DNA from: DUUI01 sp964627845
GTDB lineage: Bacteria > Bacillota_I > Bacilli_A > Erysipelotrichales > Erysipelotrichaceae
Length of the DNA stretch: 64,000 nt
Assembly (NCBI GenBank): GCA_964627845.1
Contig: CAZVKL010000002.1
Coordinates: 27,931 to 91,930, forward strand
Direction: 5' to 3'
Shown: in pieces, positions 25,402 to 34,820 of the stretch
Position numbering within the stretch: position 1 is the stretch's first letter
How the letters are laid out: every line of letters starts with the position of its first letter
Program-made: the position numbers and the translations under genes
The notes under the pieces: generated by a model
Told to the model about the DNA's origin: nothing
The model's input: only the letters and a program-made list of their open reading frames with translations
Database searches by the model: none

Positions 25402-28400
25402 GACTGACCTCCTTGCTCTTAATTTTTCTCAGCAACTCTATCATGTCATAGAGGGCTGTTCTTGATTTTGGGATGCTTAATGTAATTTTATTCTTTAAAT
25501 ATTTAAGCTTAATTGTGTTGTTAATATGGCTGACCACTTCAAAGAGTTTAATACCATCCACTTGTTGAGAAAAGGCCTCACTTAAGACAATTTCATATTG
25601 TCGTGGTCGGTCTCTAAAGTCTTCGACATGGTCTTCATTTAAGAATAATTCCAACTGTTTCTTCTCTAATAGAAGAAGGATTGCTTTTGAGAACTGACCA
25701 TAACGATCGGCTGTCTCTTGATAAAACTGTTCTAGTTGGTTTAAATTCTTAATCTTATCGATTCTTTGATATAAATCAATCTTCAGACCAGAATCCATCG
25801 TGTATTCATCCGGAATGTACCCATCGACGTTTAAGTTTAGTACGGTCTCTTTTGGTGGGACAACCTGATGATTTTGTTTCTCATCTAATGCTTCTTGTAG
25901 TAATTCAATGTATAAATCCATTCCGACCGTATCGATAAACCCTGATTGATTCCCTCCTAAGATTTCACCAGCTCCTCGAATCGTTAAATCTCTCATCGCA
26001 ATTTTATAACCAGAACCTAATTGCGTAAATTCTTTAATTGCTTCTAATCGTTTTGTCGCAATTTCAGAAAGTTGTTTTCGTGGATTCACCAATAAATAGG
26101 CATAGGCTGGTCGATCTGATCGTCCAACTCGTCCTTTAATTTGGTAAAGCTGACTTAAACCAAATCGATCGGCTTGATCAATAATCATTGTGTTGGCATT
26201 AGGAATATCAATTCCGGTTTCAACAATGGTTGTACAGACTAAAATTTGAATCGCATTGTTATTGAAATCGACCATTACTTGTTCAATTTCAGCTCGATGC
26301 ATCTTCCCATGGGCGACTCCCACCTTATAGTCAGGAAATTGTTGTTGGAGTCGATATGCGACAGAGAAAATATTCGTGGTGTTGTTATAAAGATAAAAAA
26401 CTTGGCCTTGTCGGCTCATTTCTTTTTCAATCAAATCCGTGATTAATTTTTCGCTCTTTTCAACCACATGGGTCATAACTGGTAATCTGTTTTTTGGGGG
26501 AGTATTCAGTTGTGAGAGGGAACGAAGTCCAACCAGAGACATTTGAAGTGTTCTAGGAATTGGTGTCGCGGATAACGATAACACATCGATGTTTGTTTTT
26601 AATTGTTTAATTCGTTCTTTTTGAGCAACCCCAAAGCGTTGTTCTTCATCGATAATTAAGAACCCTAAATCATGATACTTAACATCCTTACTTAAAACCC
26701 GGTGGGTTCCAATCAAGATATCTATCTTTCCACTTTGAACATCTTTTAAAATTTCTTTCTGATGGCTTGGCTCAACAAATCGATTTAATAACGCAATATT
26801 GACAGGGTAGTTTCTAAATCGCTCTTTAAAGGTTCGATAATGTTGCTGTGAGAGAACCGTTGTAGGACATAAGAACACAACTTGTTTATTGTCGATGACG
26901 GCCTTAAAAGCCCCTCGAATAGCTACTTCTGTCTTTCCAAATCCAACATCACCGCATAATAATCGATCCATTGGTAAATCGGATTCCATGTCGGCTTTCA
27001 TTTCTTTGATGGCTATTTCTTGATCTCGAGTCAGTTCATATTCAAACTCTTGTTCAAACTCTTGTAACAATTCACTGTCTTTACTAAACGCGAAGCCCTT
27101 GGCATTTTTTCTTTCTTGATAGAGTTGAATTAATTTATCGGCAATATCATTAACACTATTTTTGATGCGATCTTTCGTTTTTGCCCACGCGCTACTTCCC
27201 AGTTTAGAGAGTTTAACATGAACACCTTCCGATGAGATAAACTTTCTAACGAGTTTAAACTGTTCTAATGGGACTAAAAGCACATCGTTATTTTGATAGG
27301 CAATATGTAAGAAATCTTTGTGATGATTGTCCACTTCTTTTGTTTCTAAGCCCAAATATCGACCTATGCCATAGTTTCGATGAACAACATAGTCACCTAC
27401 TTTGATATCGGCAATGCCCGTTAAACTTTGTGCTGATTTAAATTGATGGTCATAACGACTACGTTTTTGAATTGTATTAAATAATTCAAAGGATGAATAG
27501 ACATAGATTTCATCGTTGATAACAAACCCACGATTCAGTGGATGTAGTTGTATGTTTAGTCCATTGACTAACTTGTTTGATGTAATCATGGTATAAGGAA
27601 GATTGTTCTTAGTTAAGACGTCCATTAATTCTTCAATTTCTTTATGAGTGACGCTTAAAACAACCTTCTTATCTAAGGCTATTTTCGAAATGCTTTGAAG
27701 ATGTTCTTGGAGTTGTAGTTGAGGATGAAAAATTTCATAGATTGGGAGTTTATAACTCTCTTTTTTAGATTGGAATTGATCGAAAATAACAGGTTGATGT
27801 TGTTGCATCACGCTTTCAAAAGGAACAAATTGATCAAAGATACTCAGTCGATTGTCTTCTTCTATTTCTTCTTGTTGAAATTCGACTGATTCATTGATGA
27901 AGAATTTATTGGCTCGCTCAATACTTTGAAGGTTCGATAAAATAAGGATTGCATGTGAGAAGTAATCAATTAAGGTGTTCTTATTTGAGGCCAATGAGAA
28001 GTATTGATAATGTTGTGGACTATAGAATCCTGCTAAAAACTGATCTAATTCAGTGAAGACTTTCAAACTTAATTCTTCTTGTTTCAAATCAACAAGTTTA
28101 TCTACTTTTTCTTTCACTTCTTCTTTTTGTGTTTCATTTAATAGTTGGTCGCTCGCCACAAATAAGGTGACTTCTTCCAAGGTTTGTCTTGTTTTTTGAG
28201 TTTCTATATCAAAGAAACGAATGCTTTCGATGATATCATCAAAGAATTCGATTCTTACCGGGGAATCATGTTGGATGGAGTAAACATCGATGATTCCACC
28301 TCTTTGAGCGAATGTAAGTACTTGTTCAACGACTGGTACTCTTTTATATCCTAATGAGATAAGTTGTTTCCCTAAAGTTTCTAAGTTGATGACATCATCC

Positions 28401-28807
28401 ACTTTGATGGTCATGGTAGAATCACTCATTAATTGTTTGAGTGGTAAATAACGTAAAAAAGAAGCCGACGAAGTAATGAGTACATCGACTGGCTCGAATA
28501 GTAATTGATACAATGCTTTTAGGCGAGCTTGAAACCCTTCTGGTGAACTGGCAATGGCTTCAATTCGTATTGATTCTTCGTGTTCAAAGCGAACAATCTT
28601 TAAACTTGGATCTAAAAATTGGAGTGTTGTCTGTATCTTTTCTGACTGAATTGGATTTTCTTTAATGAGTAAAATAGGTTGTTGGTTTGATTGATGCGAA
28701 GCTAAGATTAAACTAGCCTCTTGAATGAGGCTAACATTTGAAAATCCATAGTCACTTTGAGTGAGTGCATCTGAATATTGTTGTAAATACTGATAAAACC
28801 ACTTCAT
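25391..28807 (-). CDS. mfd: Transcription-repair coupling factor
   Basis: A 1138-residue DNA translocase that displaces stalled RNA polymerase and recruits UvrA. In order: a UvrB-like N-terminal module (to about 350), the RNA-polymerase-interacting CarD-like domain (I-K-V-G-D-Y-V-V-H-R-N-Y-G-I-G-R-Y-L-G), the RecG-like motor with G-D-V-G-F-G-K-T-E and the D-E-E-Q box, and the C-terminal TRCF domain. Its start overlaps the pth stop by four bases; pth-mfd-rqcP is a standard Bacillota cluster. Confidence 0.98.
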   Translation of the reverse strand: MKWFYQYLQQYSDALTQSDYGFSNVSLIQEASLILASHQSNQQPILLIKENPIQSEKIQTTLQFLDPSLKIVRFEHEESIRIEAIASSPEGFQARLKALYQLLFEPVDVLITSSASFLRYLPLKQLMSDSTMTIKVDDVINLETLGKQLISLGYKRVPVVEQVLTFAQRGGIIDVYSIQHDSPVRIEFFDDIIESIRFFDIETQKTRQTLEEVTLFVASDQLLNETQKEEVKEKVDKLVDLKQEELSLKVFTELDQFLAGFYSPQHYQYFSLASNKNTLIDYFSHAILILSNLQSIERANKFFINESVEFQQEEIEEDNRLSIFDQFVPFESVMQQHQPVIFDQFQSKKESYKLPIYEIFHPQLQLQEHLQSISKIALDKKVVLSVTHKEIEELMDVLTKNNLPYTMITSNKLVNGLNIQLHPLNRGFVINDEIYVYSSFELFNTIQKRSRYDHQFKSAQSLTGIADIKVGDYVVHRNYGIGRYLGLETKEVDNHHKDFLHIAYQNNDVLLVPLEQFKLVRKFISSEGVHVKLSKLGSSAWAKTKDRIKNSVNDIADKLIQLYQERKNAKGFAFSKDSELLQEFEQEFEYELTRDQEIAIKEMKADMESDLPMDRLLCGDVGFGKTEVAIRGAFKAVIDNKQVVFLCPTTVLSQQHYRTFKERFRNYPVNIALLNRFVEPSHQKEILKDVQSGKIDILIGTHRVLSKDVKYHDLGFLIIDEEQRFGVAQKERIKQLKTNIDVLSLSATPIPRTLQMSLVGLRSLSQLNTPPKNRLPVMTHVVEKSEKLITDLIEKEMSRQGQVFYLYNNTTNIFSVAYRLQQQFPDYKVGVAHGKMHRAEIEQVMVDFNNNAIQILVCTTIVETGIDIPNANTMIIDQADRFGLSQLYQIKGRVGRSDRPAYAYLLVNPRKQLSEIATKRLEAIKEFTQLGSGYKIAMRDLTIRGAGEILGGNQSGFIDTVGMDLYIELLQEALDEKQNHQVVPPKETVLNLNVDGYIPDEYTMDSGLKIDLYQRIDKIKNLNQLEQFYQETADRYGQFSKAILLLLEKKQLELFLNEDHVEDFRDRPRQYEIVLSEAFSQQVDGIKLFEVVSHINNTIKLKYLKNKITLSIPKSRTALYDMIELLRKIKSKEVSRAN

Positions 28808-29373
28808 ATTTGAAGATCTCCATTAAATTGGTTCATTGTTTGTTGAATATCTGAATTAATCCAGACAATGATTCCCTCTTTGGCATGTTGTAAACTTTTT
28901 TGATAAAGTGCACGATTTTCTTTTTCCACTTTACCTAACACATAATCAGCGGTTGGAATTAATTTATCGTTTCCAATTCCTATTTTACAGCGATTAAACT
29001 CTTTTGTTGAGAGATGTTTGATGATGTCTCTGACACCACGTTGTCCTGCGTCACTTCCATTAGGTCTGAAGCGGACTTTCCCAACGGGTAAGTCTAGATC
29101 ATCACTCACAACGATTAAATCATTATTCTCTATTTTATAGTAGTTTAATAAAGAAATCACTGCATGACCTGATAAGTTCATAAAGGTTTGGGGTTTGACT
29201 AAAAGAATATCCTGTCCTTGATATTTAAATTTTGTATAATGGGCGTTAAACTTTTTTGTGTCTAAGCTTACACCAAAAAAAGCACATAACTCATCGATGA
29301 CTAAAAAACCGGTGTTATGTCTTGTTTTTAGATACTGTTTTCCTGGATTTCCTAATCCGACGATACATTTCAT
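28804..29373 (-). CDS. pth: Peptidyl-tRNA hydrolase
   Basis: A 189-residue enzyme that recycles peptidyl-tRNA. It opens with V-G-L-G-N-P-G-K-Q-Y-L-K-T-R-H-N-T-G-F (catalytic His19) and has F-M-N-L-S-G and the D-D-L-D-L-P-x-G-K-V-R-F-R motif. No Shine-Dalgarno sequence is present, and a -10-like TAAAAT ends eight bases before the ATG, so it may be leaderless. Confidence 0.97.
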   Translation of the reverse strand: MKCIVGLGNPGKQYLKTRHNTGFLVIDELCAFFGVSLDTKKFNAHYTKFKYQGQDILLVKPQTFMNLSGHAVISLLNYYKIENNDLIVVSDDLDLPVGKVRFRPNGSDAGQRGVRDIIKHLSTKEFNRCKIGIGNDKLIPTADYVLGKVEKENRALYQKSLQHAKEGIIVWINSDIQQTMNQFNGDLQI

Positions 29374-29381
29374 ATGACTCT

Positions 29382-29387
29382 ATTTTA
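29382..29387 (-). promoter_or_regulatory. -10 box of pth, probably leaderless
   Basis: TAAAAT on the minus strand lies eight bases before the pth ATG, which predicts a leader of about two bases. The -35 region (TTTTAA) is poor. Confidence 0.4.
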
Positions 29388-29408
29388 CACTAATTGGTAC
29401 AGTATTAA

Positions 29409-29436
29409 AAATAGTATCCCTTATGAGATACTATTT
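29409..29436 (-). terminator. Terminator after jag, stop codon in stem
   Basis: AAATAGTATC and GATACTATTT form a ten-base-pair stem followed by T on the minus strand. The jag TAG stop (29431-29433) is part of the stem. Confidence 0.85.
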
Positions 29437-30051
29437 AGATTTGTTTTGTTTTTGATATTTGATGACTAAACGTCTGTTGCGACCTTCACCAACACTTTCA
29501 GTCTTAATATTACTGAAACGAGTTAGTTCTTGATGAACTGCTTTTCTTTCATCGTTAGGCATTGGGTCTAACGTTGCATCAATTTTGGAACGTTGAACAT
29601 TTTTAGCAATTCGCTTCGCCATATTTCTAACTTTTGAATAACGATCTTGTTTATAGTTATTAATGTCGATTAATGTGTTAAAACGACCTTTGAATGTTGC
29701 GTTTGTGGCTGCTCTAAGAACTTGGTTAAGACCTTGAAGGCTTTGTCCACCTCGTCCAATTAAAATCGCATTGTTTTGAGCGTCTAAATCCACTAAATAT
29801 TGATTTTCAATAATGCTCACTTGAATACTGGCTTCCATATTTAGATTACTGAAATATTGAATTAAGTAATCTTCAATGAATTCTGCGACATCATCGCTAG
29901 CATAGACTTGTGCAGTGACAGATGAACCAAAACCTAGGAATCCAGATTTTTCTTCTGTCACAAAATAAGTTAATTCGTCAGTTGTAATGCCTTTTTCTGT
30001 GGCAACATTGTTTAATAAATCATCTAATGTTTTTGCTGTATAGGTTTTCAT
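29431..30051 (-). CDS. jag: Jag/KhpB RNA-binding protein
   Basis: A 206-residue protein with a Jag N-terminal domain (1-50, T-Y-T-A-K-T-L-D-D-L-L), a KH domain (about 75-150, I-G-R-G-G-Q-S-L) and an R3H domain with D-E-R-K-A-V-H. It partners KhpA and affects cell elongation and RNA stability. The start overlaps the yidC stop by four bases. Last gene of rpmH-rnpA-yidC-jag. Confidence 0.95.
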   Translation of the reverse strand: MKTYTAKTLDDLLNNVATEKGITTDELTYFVTEEKSGFLGFGSSVTAQVYASDDVAEFIEDYLIQYFSNLNMEASIQVSIIENQYLVDLDAQNNAILIGRGGQSLQGLNQVLRAATNATFKGRFNTLIDINNYKQDRYSKVRNMAKRIAKNVQRSKIDATLDPMPNDERKAVHQELTRFSNIKTESVGEGRNRRLVIKYQKQNKSK

Positions 30052-30908
30052 GTATCGAGTGCTCCTGTTTTACTCATATAGTTGTTGGTATATAAGGTTT
30101 GAGCAATTTGAATTCCATTTGAAATAATTAAGTAAATACTCATGGCTGATGAGAGTGTTAATCCAATATATGCCATTAAACCAACCATAAAGTACATCAT
30201 GCCTTTACCTTGTTGTGGTGTTTGTCTTTGGTTTGGATAACGTTTAGCTTTTTTCTTCGCTAAGTATTGAGGGAGTAAGACTGCCCCCGCATTAACTAAA
30301 ACGACTAAACCAAAGATAATAAAATAGAATAGATTTCCTTCTGCCATACCTTGTTGTGGCGAAGTAAATAAACTATTTCCTAAGAATTCTCCATTAAGCA
30401 CTGATTCGGCTCTGTTAACTGATGACCATAACGCCATAATGACTGGTAATTGTAATAATGTAGGTAAGAACATCTTACTCATTTGAATGCCATGTTTCTT
30501 TTGAAGGTTTTGTTGTTCAGTAAACATTTGCATTCGCGATTGTTGATCATCTCGACCTTTATATTTCTCTTGAATAGCATTGAGTTTAGGTTGAATCATT
30601 TGCATCTTCTGAGACATAATTTGAGATTGAAGTGTTTGTTTGAAAGTTGCCAATCTCACTAAGACCGTAATAATAATGATTGCGACGACAACTCCCGCAT
30701 ATTGAGAGAAGAAGTTGATAAGTTGTGATAATGGCCAAACGATGAAGGACTCAAAAATTCCTTCATAACTCCAACTATCGCCAAGTCGAATGACGTTTTC
30801 TTCGATTATATTTCCGGATGCATCTCTAACTTGTTTACATGATGTCAGAAATAATATTAGGAAGGATGGAAGCAGTAACTTCCATTTTGCTGATTTGTTT
30901 TTAAACAT
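30048..30908 (-). CDS. yidC: YidC/OxaA membrane protein insertase
   Basis: A 286-residue lipoprotein insertase of the Gram-positive SpoIIIJ type. The signal peptide ends F-L-T-S-C24. Five membrane segments surround a hydrophilic groove; R-L-A-T-F-K in the first core helix supplies the conserved Arg. The K-K-H-G cytoplasmic loop and L-P-T-L-L-Q-L-P segment are typical. It overlaps rnpA by eight bases. Confidence 0.97.
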   Translation of the reverse strand: MFKNKSAKWKLLLPSFLILFLTSCKQVRDASGNIIEENVIRLGDSWSYEGIFESFIVWPLSQLINFFSQYAGVVVAIIIITVLVRLATFKQTLQSQIMSQKMQMIQPKLNAIQEKYKGRDDQQSRMQMFTEQQNLQKKHGIQMSKMFLPTLLQLPVIMALWSSVNRAESVLNGEFLGNSLFTSPQQGMAEGNLFYFIIFGLVVLVNAGAVLLPQYLAKKKAKRYPNQRQTPQQGKGMMYFMVGLMAYIGLTLSSAMSIYLIISNGIQIAQTLYTNNYMSKTGALDT

Positions 30909-31254
30909 TAATATCTCCTGTATTGAACTCGTTGTTCAGTTTATTGACTAGTTTTTGTAGAGTTTCTTTATTTTCTTCAAAGGTGAACTCTAAATACTTT
31001 GATCGAACCATAATAATCATATCGTAGGCTTCTTCAAAGTTTAACACCTCTTGGCACATCATTCTGATTTGTCTTTTAATCTTATTTCGTATAACAGCTT
31101 TCCCGATTTTCTTTGAGACTGTTATGCCAACCCTCGCATATCGTTCTTGTTTTGGTTGGTAATAAATGACCATGCTGGGTGCTTTTGTAAATCGTCTTTG
31201 CTTCAGAATTTTTTGAAATTCTTCATTTTTGTGAATTCTAAATTGTTTCTTCAT
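30901..31254 (-). CDS. rnpA: Ribonuclease P protein component
   Basis: A 117-residue basic protein that binds the RNase P RNA. It has the family's R-x-H-K-N-E-E-F start and the RNR-like motif K-K-I-G-K-A-V-I-R-N-K-I-K-R-Q-I-R. Gene order rpmH-rnpA-yidC is almost universal next to dnaA. Confidence 0.96.
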   Translation of the reverse strand: MKKQFRIHKNEEFQKILKQRRFTKAPSMVIYYQPKQERYARVGITVSKKIGKAVIRNKIKRQIRMMCQEVLNFEEAYDMIIMVRSKYLEFTFEENKETLQKLVNKLNNEFNTGDINV

Positions 31255-31269
31255 CGTTGTTCATTAGAA

Positions 31270-31293
31270 AAAAGCCACCTTGTGGTAGCTTTT
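31270..31293 (-). terminator. Attenuating terminator between rpmH and rnpA, overlapping the rpmH stop
   Basis: On the minus strand AAAAGCTACC pairs with GGTGGCTTTT (one G-U pair), followed by more T. The 5' arm includes bases of the rpmH TAA stop. Partial termination here would give more L34 than RnpA. Confidence 0.8.
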
Positions 31294-31426
31294 AAGCAGA
31301 TAATCTAACTCTACCTTTGGCACGACGACGAGCTAGAACACGACGTCCACCAACAGTTTTCATACGGGCTCTAAATCCATGAGTTTTTTGATGTTTTCTT
31401 TTGCTCGGTTGATAAGTTCTTTTCAT
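31292..31426 (-). CDS. rpmH: Ribosomal protein L34
   Basis: A 44-residue protein: M-K-R-T-Y-Q-P-S-K-R-K-H-Q-K-T-H-G-F-R-A-R-M and then the Arg-rich tail ending R-V-R-L-S-A. This is the standard L34 sequence. GGAGGTGG precedes the ATG on the minus strand. It heads the rnpA-yidC-jag operon and starts the oriC-dnaA gap. Confidence 0.99.
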   Translation of the reverse strand: MKRTYQPSKRKHQKTHGFRARMKTVGGRRVLARRRAKGRVRLSA

Positions 31427-31472
31427 AAGAGAACCACCTCCGTTCTTCAAGTTTCCGCGCAATTGCCTTTTG

Positions 31473-31502
31473 ATTATATACTAGGAGTTGTTTTAAAGTC
31501 AA
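31473..31502 (-). promoter_or_regulatory. Promoter of rpmH
   Basis: On the minus strand TTGACT (31497-31502) and TATAAT (31473-31478) are 18 bases apart, a near-consensus housekeeping promoter suited to a ribosomal gene. Confidence 0.85.
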
Positions 31503-31594
31503 GAAATCTAGAGTTCTGTGTGAAAAATCAATATTGTACAAATTTCAACTCTTGTTTCTTAAAAACCTATATATAAGGATAGTGCACTTAAAAT

Positions 31595-31966
31595 TGTGGA
31601 TAATTGTTAAGTCAGATTGTTGATAACTTTCTTTTTGTTTTGTTGACAAGTGTGAACACAGTCATCCAATTTAATTGTTGAGTTTATGTGACAATCCACA
31701 CTTTATTAACAATTAGATTGAGCGAGTTATCCACAGGTTGTGGATTTGTCGATAAGTATTGAAACTCCAGTAATTAGTGACTTTATTTATCAACATATTT
31801 GTGGATAACCATTTTATTAACTCACAGTTATACACATTTCTCAACAATTCTTTTTCCACAGAAAAGTTCTCCACAATTTGTCCACAATAAATTTTGTGGA
31901 AACTGTGGATAAATTTCTAAAATACAGTGGATAAGGACGTTATTTGTCATGTGACTTTGTGGATAA
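31595..31966. other. oriC, upstream DnaA-box cluster
   Basis: The 613-base rpmH-dnaA gap holds five perfect DnaA boxes (TTATCCACA or its complement): 31595-31603(-), 31727-31735(+), 31800-31808(-), 31904-31912(-) and 31958-31966(-). Near matches with one change lie at 31828-31836, 31852-31860, 31867-31875, 31878-31886 and 31926-31934. There is no open frame in the gap. This corresponds to the incA/B-like half of a bipartite Bacillota origin and will also autoregulate dnaA. Confidence 0.95.
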
Positions 31967-32039
31967 GATTTTTACATTTCATTTTCAATAGATATTCAAC
32001 AATTTTTAAGGTAACATTAATGCACAGTAAGGAGTATTT

Positions 32040-33389
32040 ATGACAACTGTTGAATTTTTCTTAGATCAAACTTGGAAAAAAACATTGTCAATTATTAAAG
32101 AAAGTCAGCGATTTGATGATTCAGTATTTAGAAGTTTTTTTGAAAATGACACAAAATTAAGAAGTTTAGATGATGGTCATGCCATTATTCAAGTTGTTTC
32201 ATTTATTCAAAAAGAAGTCATGTTAGGGGAGAAAGAATTCATCTTAGATTGTATTAAACAAGAAGTTCCTGATATTGATAAAGTTAGTATTGTCTTTGAA
32301 AATGAGGGAACAAACGCATCAAGTGAATCAGTGTCTAAATCTTTCAACGATAATATCAATCCGAAATATACCTTTGATAATTTCATTGTTGGTCCAAGTA
32401 ATAAAGAAGTCCAGTCTGCGGCATTGGCTTGTTCTTATAGTCCTGGAAAGCTTTATAATCCTTTATTTATATATGGTAACTCGGGTTTAGGTAAAACCCA
32501 TTTATTGCATGCGATTGGCAACTATGTGTTATCAAATCATGATAATTTAAATGTATTGTATATTCAATGTTCTGATTTTGTGGATAAAGTATCGATTAAT
32601 TCTCAAAATAACACGATTGATAAGTTCAAGATTGAAATGTCTAATCTAGATTTATTATTAGTGGATGATATTCAATTTTTAGCTGGGAAGAAACTTAAAT
32701 CACAAGAGGTCTTTTTCCAAATTTTTAATACCTTAATTCAGAATAAGAAACAAATTGTGATTACTAGTGATCGTCAACCAACTGAAATTAATGAATTAGA
32801 AGAACGTCTTATTTCTCGTTTTTATTCAGGATTATCGGTGAGTGTAAATTCTCCCGCTTTTGATACGTCTAAAGCAATTTTAAAACAAAAATTAACACAA
32901 CAATCATTTGATTTTTCACTAATTGATGAAGAAGTCTTGGATTATTTAGCGACTAATTTTTCAAAGGATATTCGTAAGCTTGAAGGACAATTAAATCGAT
33001 TGTTGTTTTATGGTATTAATTTTAATGATGAATCAAAGATTACGTTACAAACTGCCATTAGTGCTTTTAGAGGCCAAAGTAGTGATAAAGAGTCAAAAGA
33101 AATAACGTCTTCTAAAATTAAACGGGTCGTTTGTGACTATTATGGCATCACCAAATCACAATTGATTTCTAAAGCACGTTCTAAACAAATTTCTATTCCT
33201 AGACATATCGCAATTATGTTACATCGACGCCATCTTGATTGGAGTTTTGCGAAAATTGGAGAAGAATTTGGTAAGAGAGATCACTCAACCATCATAAATT
33301 CTTGCGAGAAGGTTGAAAAACTTCTTAAGACAGATGATTTGTTTAGACAAGCGTTTAGTGAGATTGAAAAATCATTAGTTTCTAGTTAA
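32040..33389 (+). CDS. dnaA: Chromosomal replication initiator DnaA
   Basis: A 449-residue initiator. Domain I covers about 1-80 and a short, variable domain II follows. Domain III is the AAA+ core with Walker A G146-N-S-G-L-G-K-T-H and Walker B L-L-V-D-D-I-Q-F-L. Domain IV carries the DnaA-box-binding signature R-D-H-S-T-I-I-N-S-C. AAGGAG precedes the ATG. DnaA boxes flank the gene on both sides. Confidence 0.99.
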   Translation: MTTVEFFLDQTWKKTLSIIKESQRFDDSVFRSFFENDTKLRSLDDGHAIIQVVSFIQKEVMLGEKEFILDCIKQEVPDIDKVSIVFENEGTNASSESVSKSFNDNINPKYTFDNFIVGPSNKEVQSAALACSYSPGKLYNPLFIYGNSGLGKTHLLHAIGNYVLSNHDNLNVLYIQCSDFVDKVSINSQNNTIDKFKIEMSNLDLLLVDDIQFLAGKKLKSQEVFFQIFNTLIQNKKQIVITSDRQPTEINELEERLISRFYSGLSVSVNSPAFDTSKAILKQKLTQQSFDFSLIDEEVLDYLATNFSKDIRKLEGQLNRLLFYGINFNDESKITLQTAISAFRGQSSDKESKEITSSKIKRVVCDYYGITKSQLISKARSKQISIPRHIAIMLHRRHLDWSFAKIGEEFGKRDHSTIINSCEKVEKLLKTDDLFRQAFSEIEKSLVSS

Positions 33390-33391
33390 AT

Positions 33392-33504
33392 TTATCCACA
33401 TCTATCCACTGTTAAGTCAACACTAAATATGTTAGAATAAGTCTGTAATTAGTATGGATTTTGTCATTTGTCCCCAGTTTCCACAACCCTAATAATAGTA
33501 ATAA
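33392..33504. other. oriC, unwinding half with DnaA-trios
   Basis: The dnaA-dnaN gap starts with a perfect DnaA box (33392-33400). Further on, two abutting weaker boxes, TTGTCCCCA (33468-33476) and GTTTCCACA (33477-33485), are followed by the short C-rich ACCC and then five consecutive triplets TAA-TAA-TAG-TAA-TAA (33490-33504). That order (boxes, GC-rich patch, DnaA-trios) is the basal unwinding system described in B. subtilis. Confidence 0.85.
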
Positions 33505-33533
33505 GAATATAAAGTATATAAAAGGAGCTCCCT

Positions 33534-34664
33534 ATGAATTTCTCAGTATCGAAAAACGCATTCTACCAAGGATTGACCCATGTTAATAAAGCCATTACGG
33601 TCAATTCACCTTTACCACAATTATCGGGTATTAAAATTGATGTCTTTGAAAATCAAATAATTCTCACAGCGAGTGATTCTGATTTATCAATTGAACTAAA
33701 GTTATTTTCAAGTGATGCAGATAATAAATTGGTTATCGATGAAATTGGATCAGTGGTGATTGATTCTAGATATCTATTGGATATTGTTAGAAAATTAGAA
33801 GATGAAGTGGTTCATTTTGAGTTAATTGATGGATCGTTGGTTAAAATCTTCGATAATATCGCTGATTATAAAATTAATGGGATGCGTGCCAACCAATACC
33901 CACAAATTGATTTTAGTGAACCAGAATTAAAGTTTAATCTTAAATCGGATGTGATTAATGCGGCTATTTACCAGACTTTATTTGCGACGAGTGATAAAGA
34001 AACTCGCCCGGTTTTAACGGGTGTTAATTTTAATTATTCAGCTCAAGACAATAAGTTAGTTTTAATTGCGACAGACTCTTATCGTTTGGCTCATAAAACA
34101 GTTCCATTAGAAAATGTGAATGAAGATTTTAATATTACCATTCCTCGTAAAGTATTGGCTGAGTTAAATCGTTTGATTGAAAATGTTGATGAAATAGAAG
34201 TTGCTTTGAATAACAAAAAAATTCAATTTAAATTTGATCATATCCTGATTCAATCACGTTTATTGGATGGTGTTTTCCCTGAAACGAAACGTTTAATTCC
34301 AACACAGTTTGTCACAGAAGTGACTCTACAGACGAAACAATTATTGAGAGCGATAGATCGAGCCTCGTTTATTAAACAAGAAGGGGTTTCAACGGTTAAG
34401 TTTGATATTATTTCTGATGAAATCGTGGTGACCAATACGTCTCAAGAGATGGGTTCATTTAAGGAGTCGTTACAGATTGATGAATTTAAGGGAGACCCAT
34501 TGAAAATCTCTTTCTCTACGAAGTTTATGATGGAAGCGTTAAGAAGTTTAAATAGCTTAGATGTAATTATTAAATTTGCGGGTGATATGAGACCATTCTT
34601 ATTAATTAATCCTGTGGATGATTCAATCATTCACTTAGTCTTACCAGTTAGATCTTATGATTAG
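33534..34664 (+). CDS. dnaN: DNA polymerase III beta sliding clamp
   Basis: A 376-residue clamp subunit with three repeated clamp domains; S-R-Y-L-L-D-I-V-R-K-L, A-T-D-S-Y-R-L-A and the C-terminal hydrophobic tail L-V-L-P-V-R-S are all present. AAAGGAG precedes the ATG. It is cut off from the following genes by a terminator, so yaaA-recF-gyrB-gyrA need their own promoter. Confidence 0.98.
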   Translation: MNFSVSKNAFYQGLTHVNKAITVNSPLPQLSGIKIDVFENQIILTASDSDLSIELKLFSSDADNKLVIDEIGSVVIDSRYLLDIVRKLEDEVVHFELIDGSLVKIFDNIADYKINGMRANQYPQIDFSEPELKFNLKSDVINAAIYQTLFATSDKETRPVLTGVNFNYSAQDNKLVLIATDSYRLAHKTVPLENVNEDFNITIPRKVLAELNRLIENVDEIEVALNNKKIQFKFDHILIQSRLLDGVFPETKRLIPTQFVTEVTLQTKQLLRAIDRASFIKQEGVSTVKFDIISDEIVVTNTSQEMGSFKESLQIDEFKGDPLKISFSTKFMMEALRSLNSLDVIIKFAGDMRPFLLINPVDDSIIHLVLPVRSYD

Positions 34665-34688
34665 AACTACAGTTTGTAGTTCTTTTTT
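34663..34688 (+). terminator. Terminator after dnaN, overlapping the stop codon
   Basis: AGAACTACA (34663-34671) and TGTAGTTCT (34675-34683) with a three-base loop, then six T. The first stem bases are the last two of the TAG stop. Confidence 0.9.
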
Positions 34689-34760
34689 GTGTTTAAATAG
34701 TTAATTAAAAATAAATAATTTTTATATTAATGTTTTAGTTGATTCCCATCGTTTCTCAAA

Positions 34761-34790
34761 TTGGTAAAAAGGCCTAAAAAATGGTATAAT
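34761..34790 (+). promoter_or_regulatory. Promoter of yaaA-recF-gyrB-gyrA
   Basis: TTGGTA (34761-34766) and a perfect TATAAT (34785-34790) are 18 bases apart, 30 bases before the yaaA start. Confidence 0.7.
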
Positions 34791-34820
34791 TTACAAGTTG
34801 AGATAGATGGGAGTTTTACT

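Noticed and set aside
31692..31747. Extra DnaA boxes at 31692-31700 and 31739-31747
   Set aside because: Two mismatches each; too weak to list as boxes in an AT-rich region.
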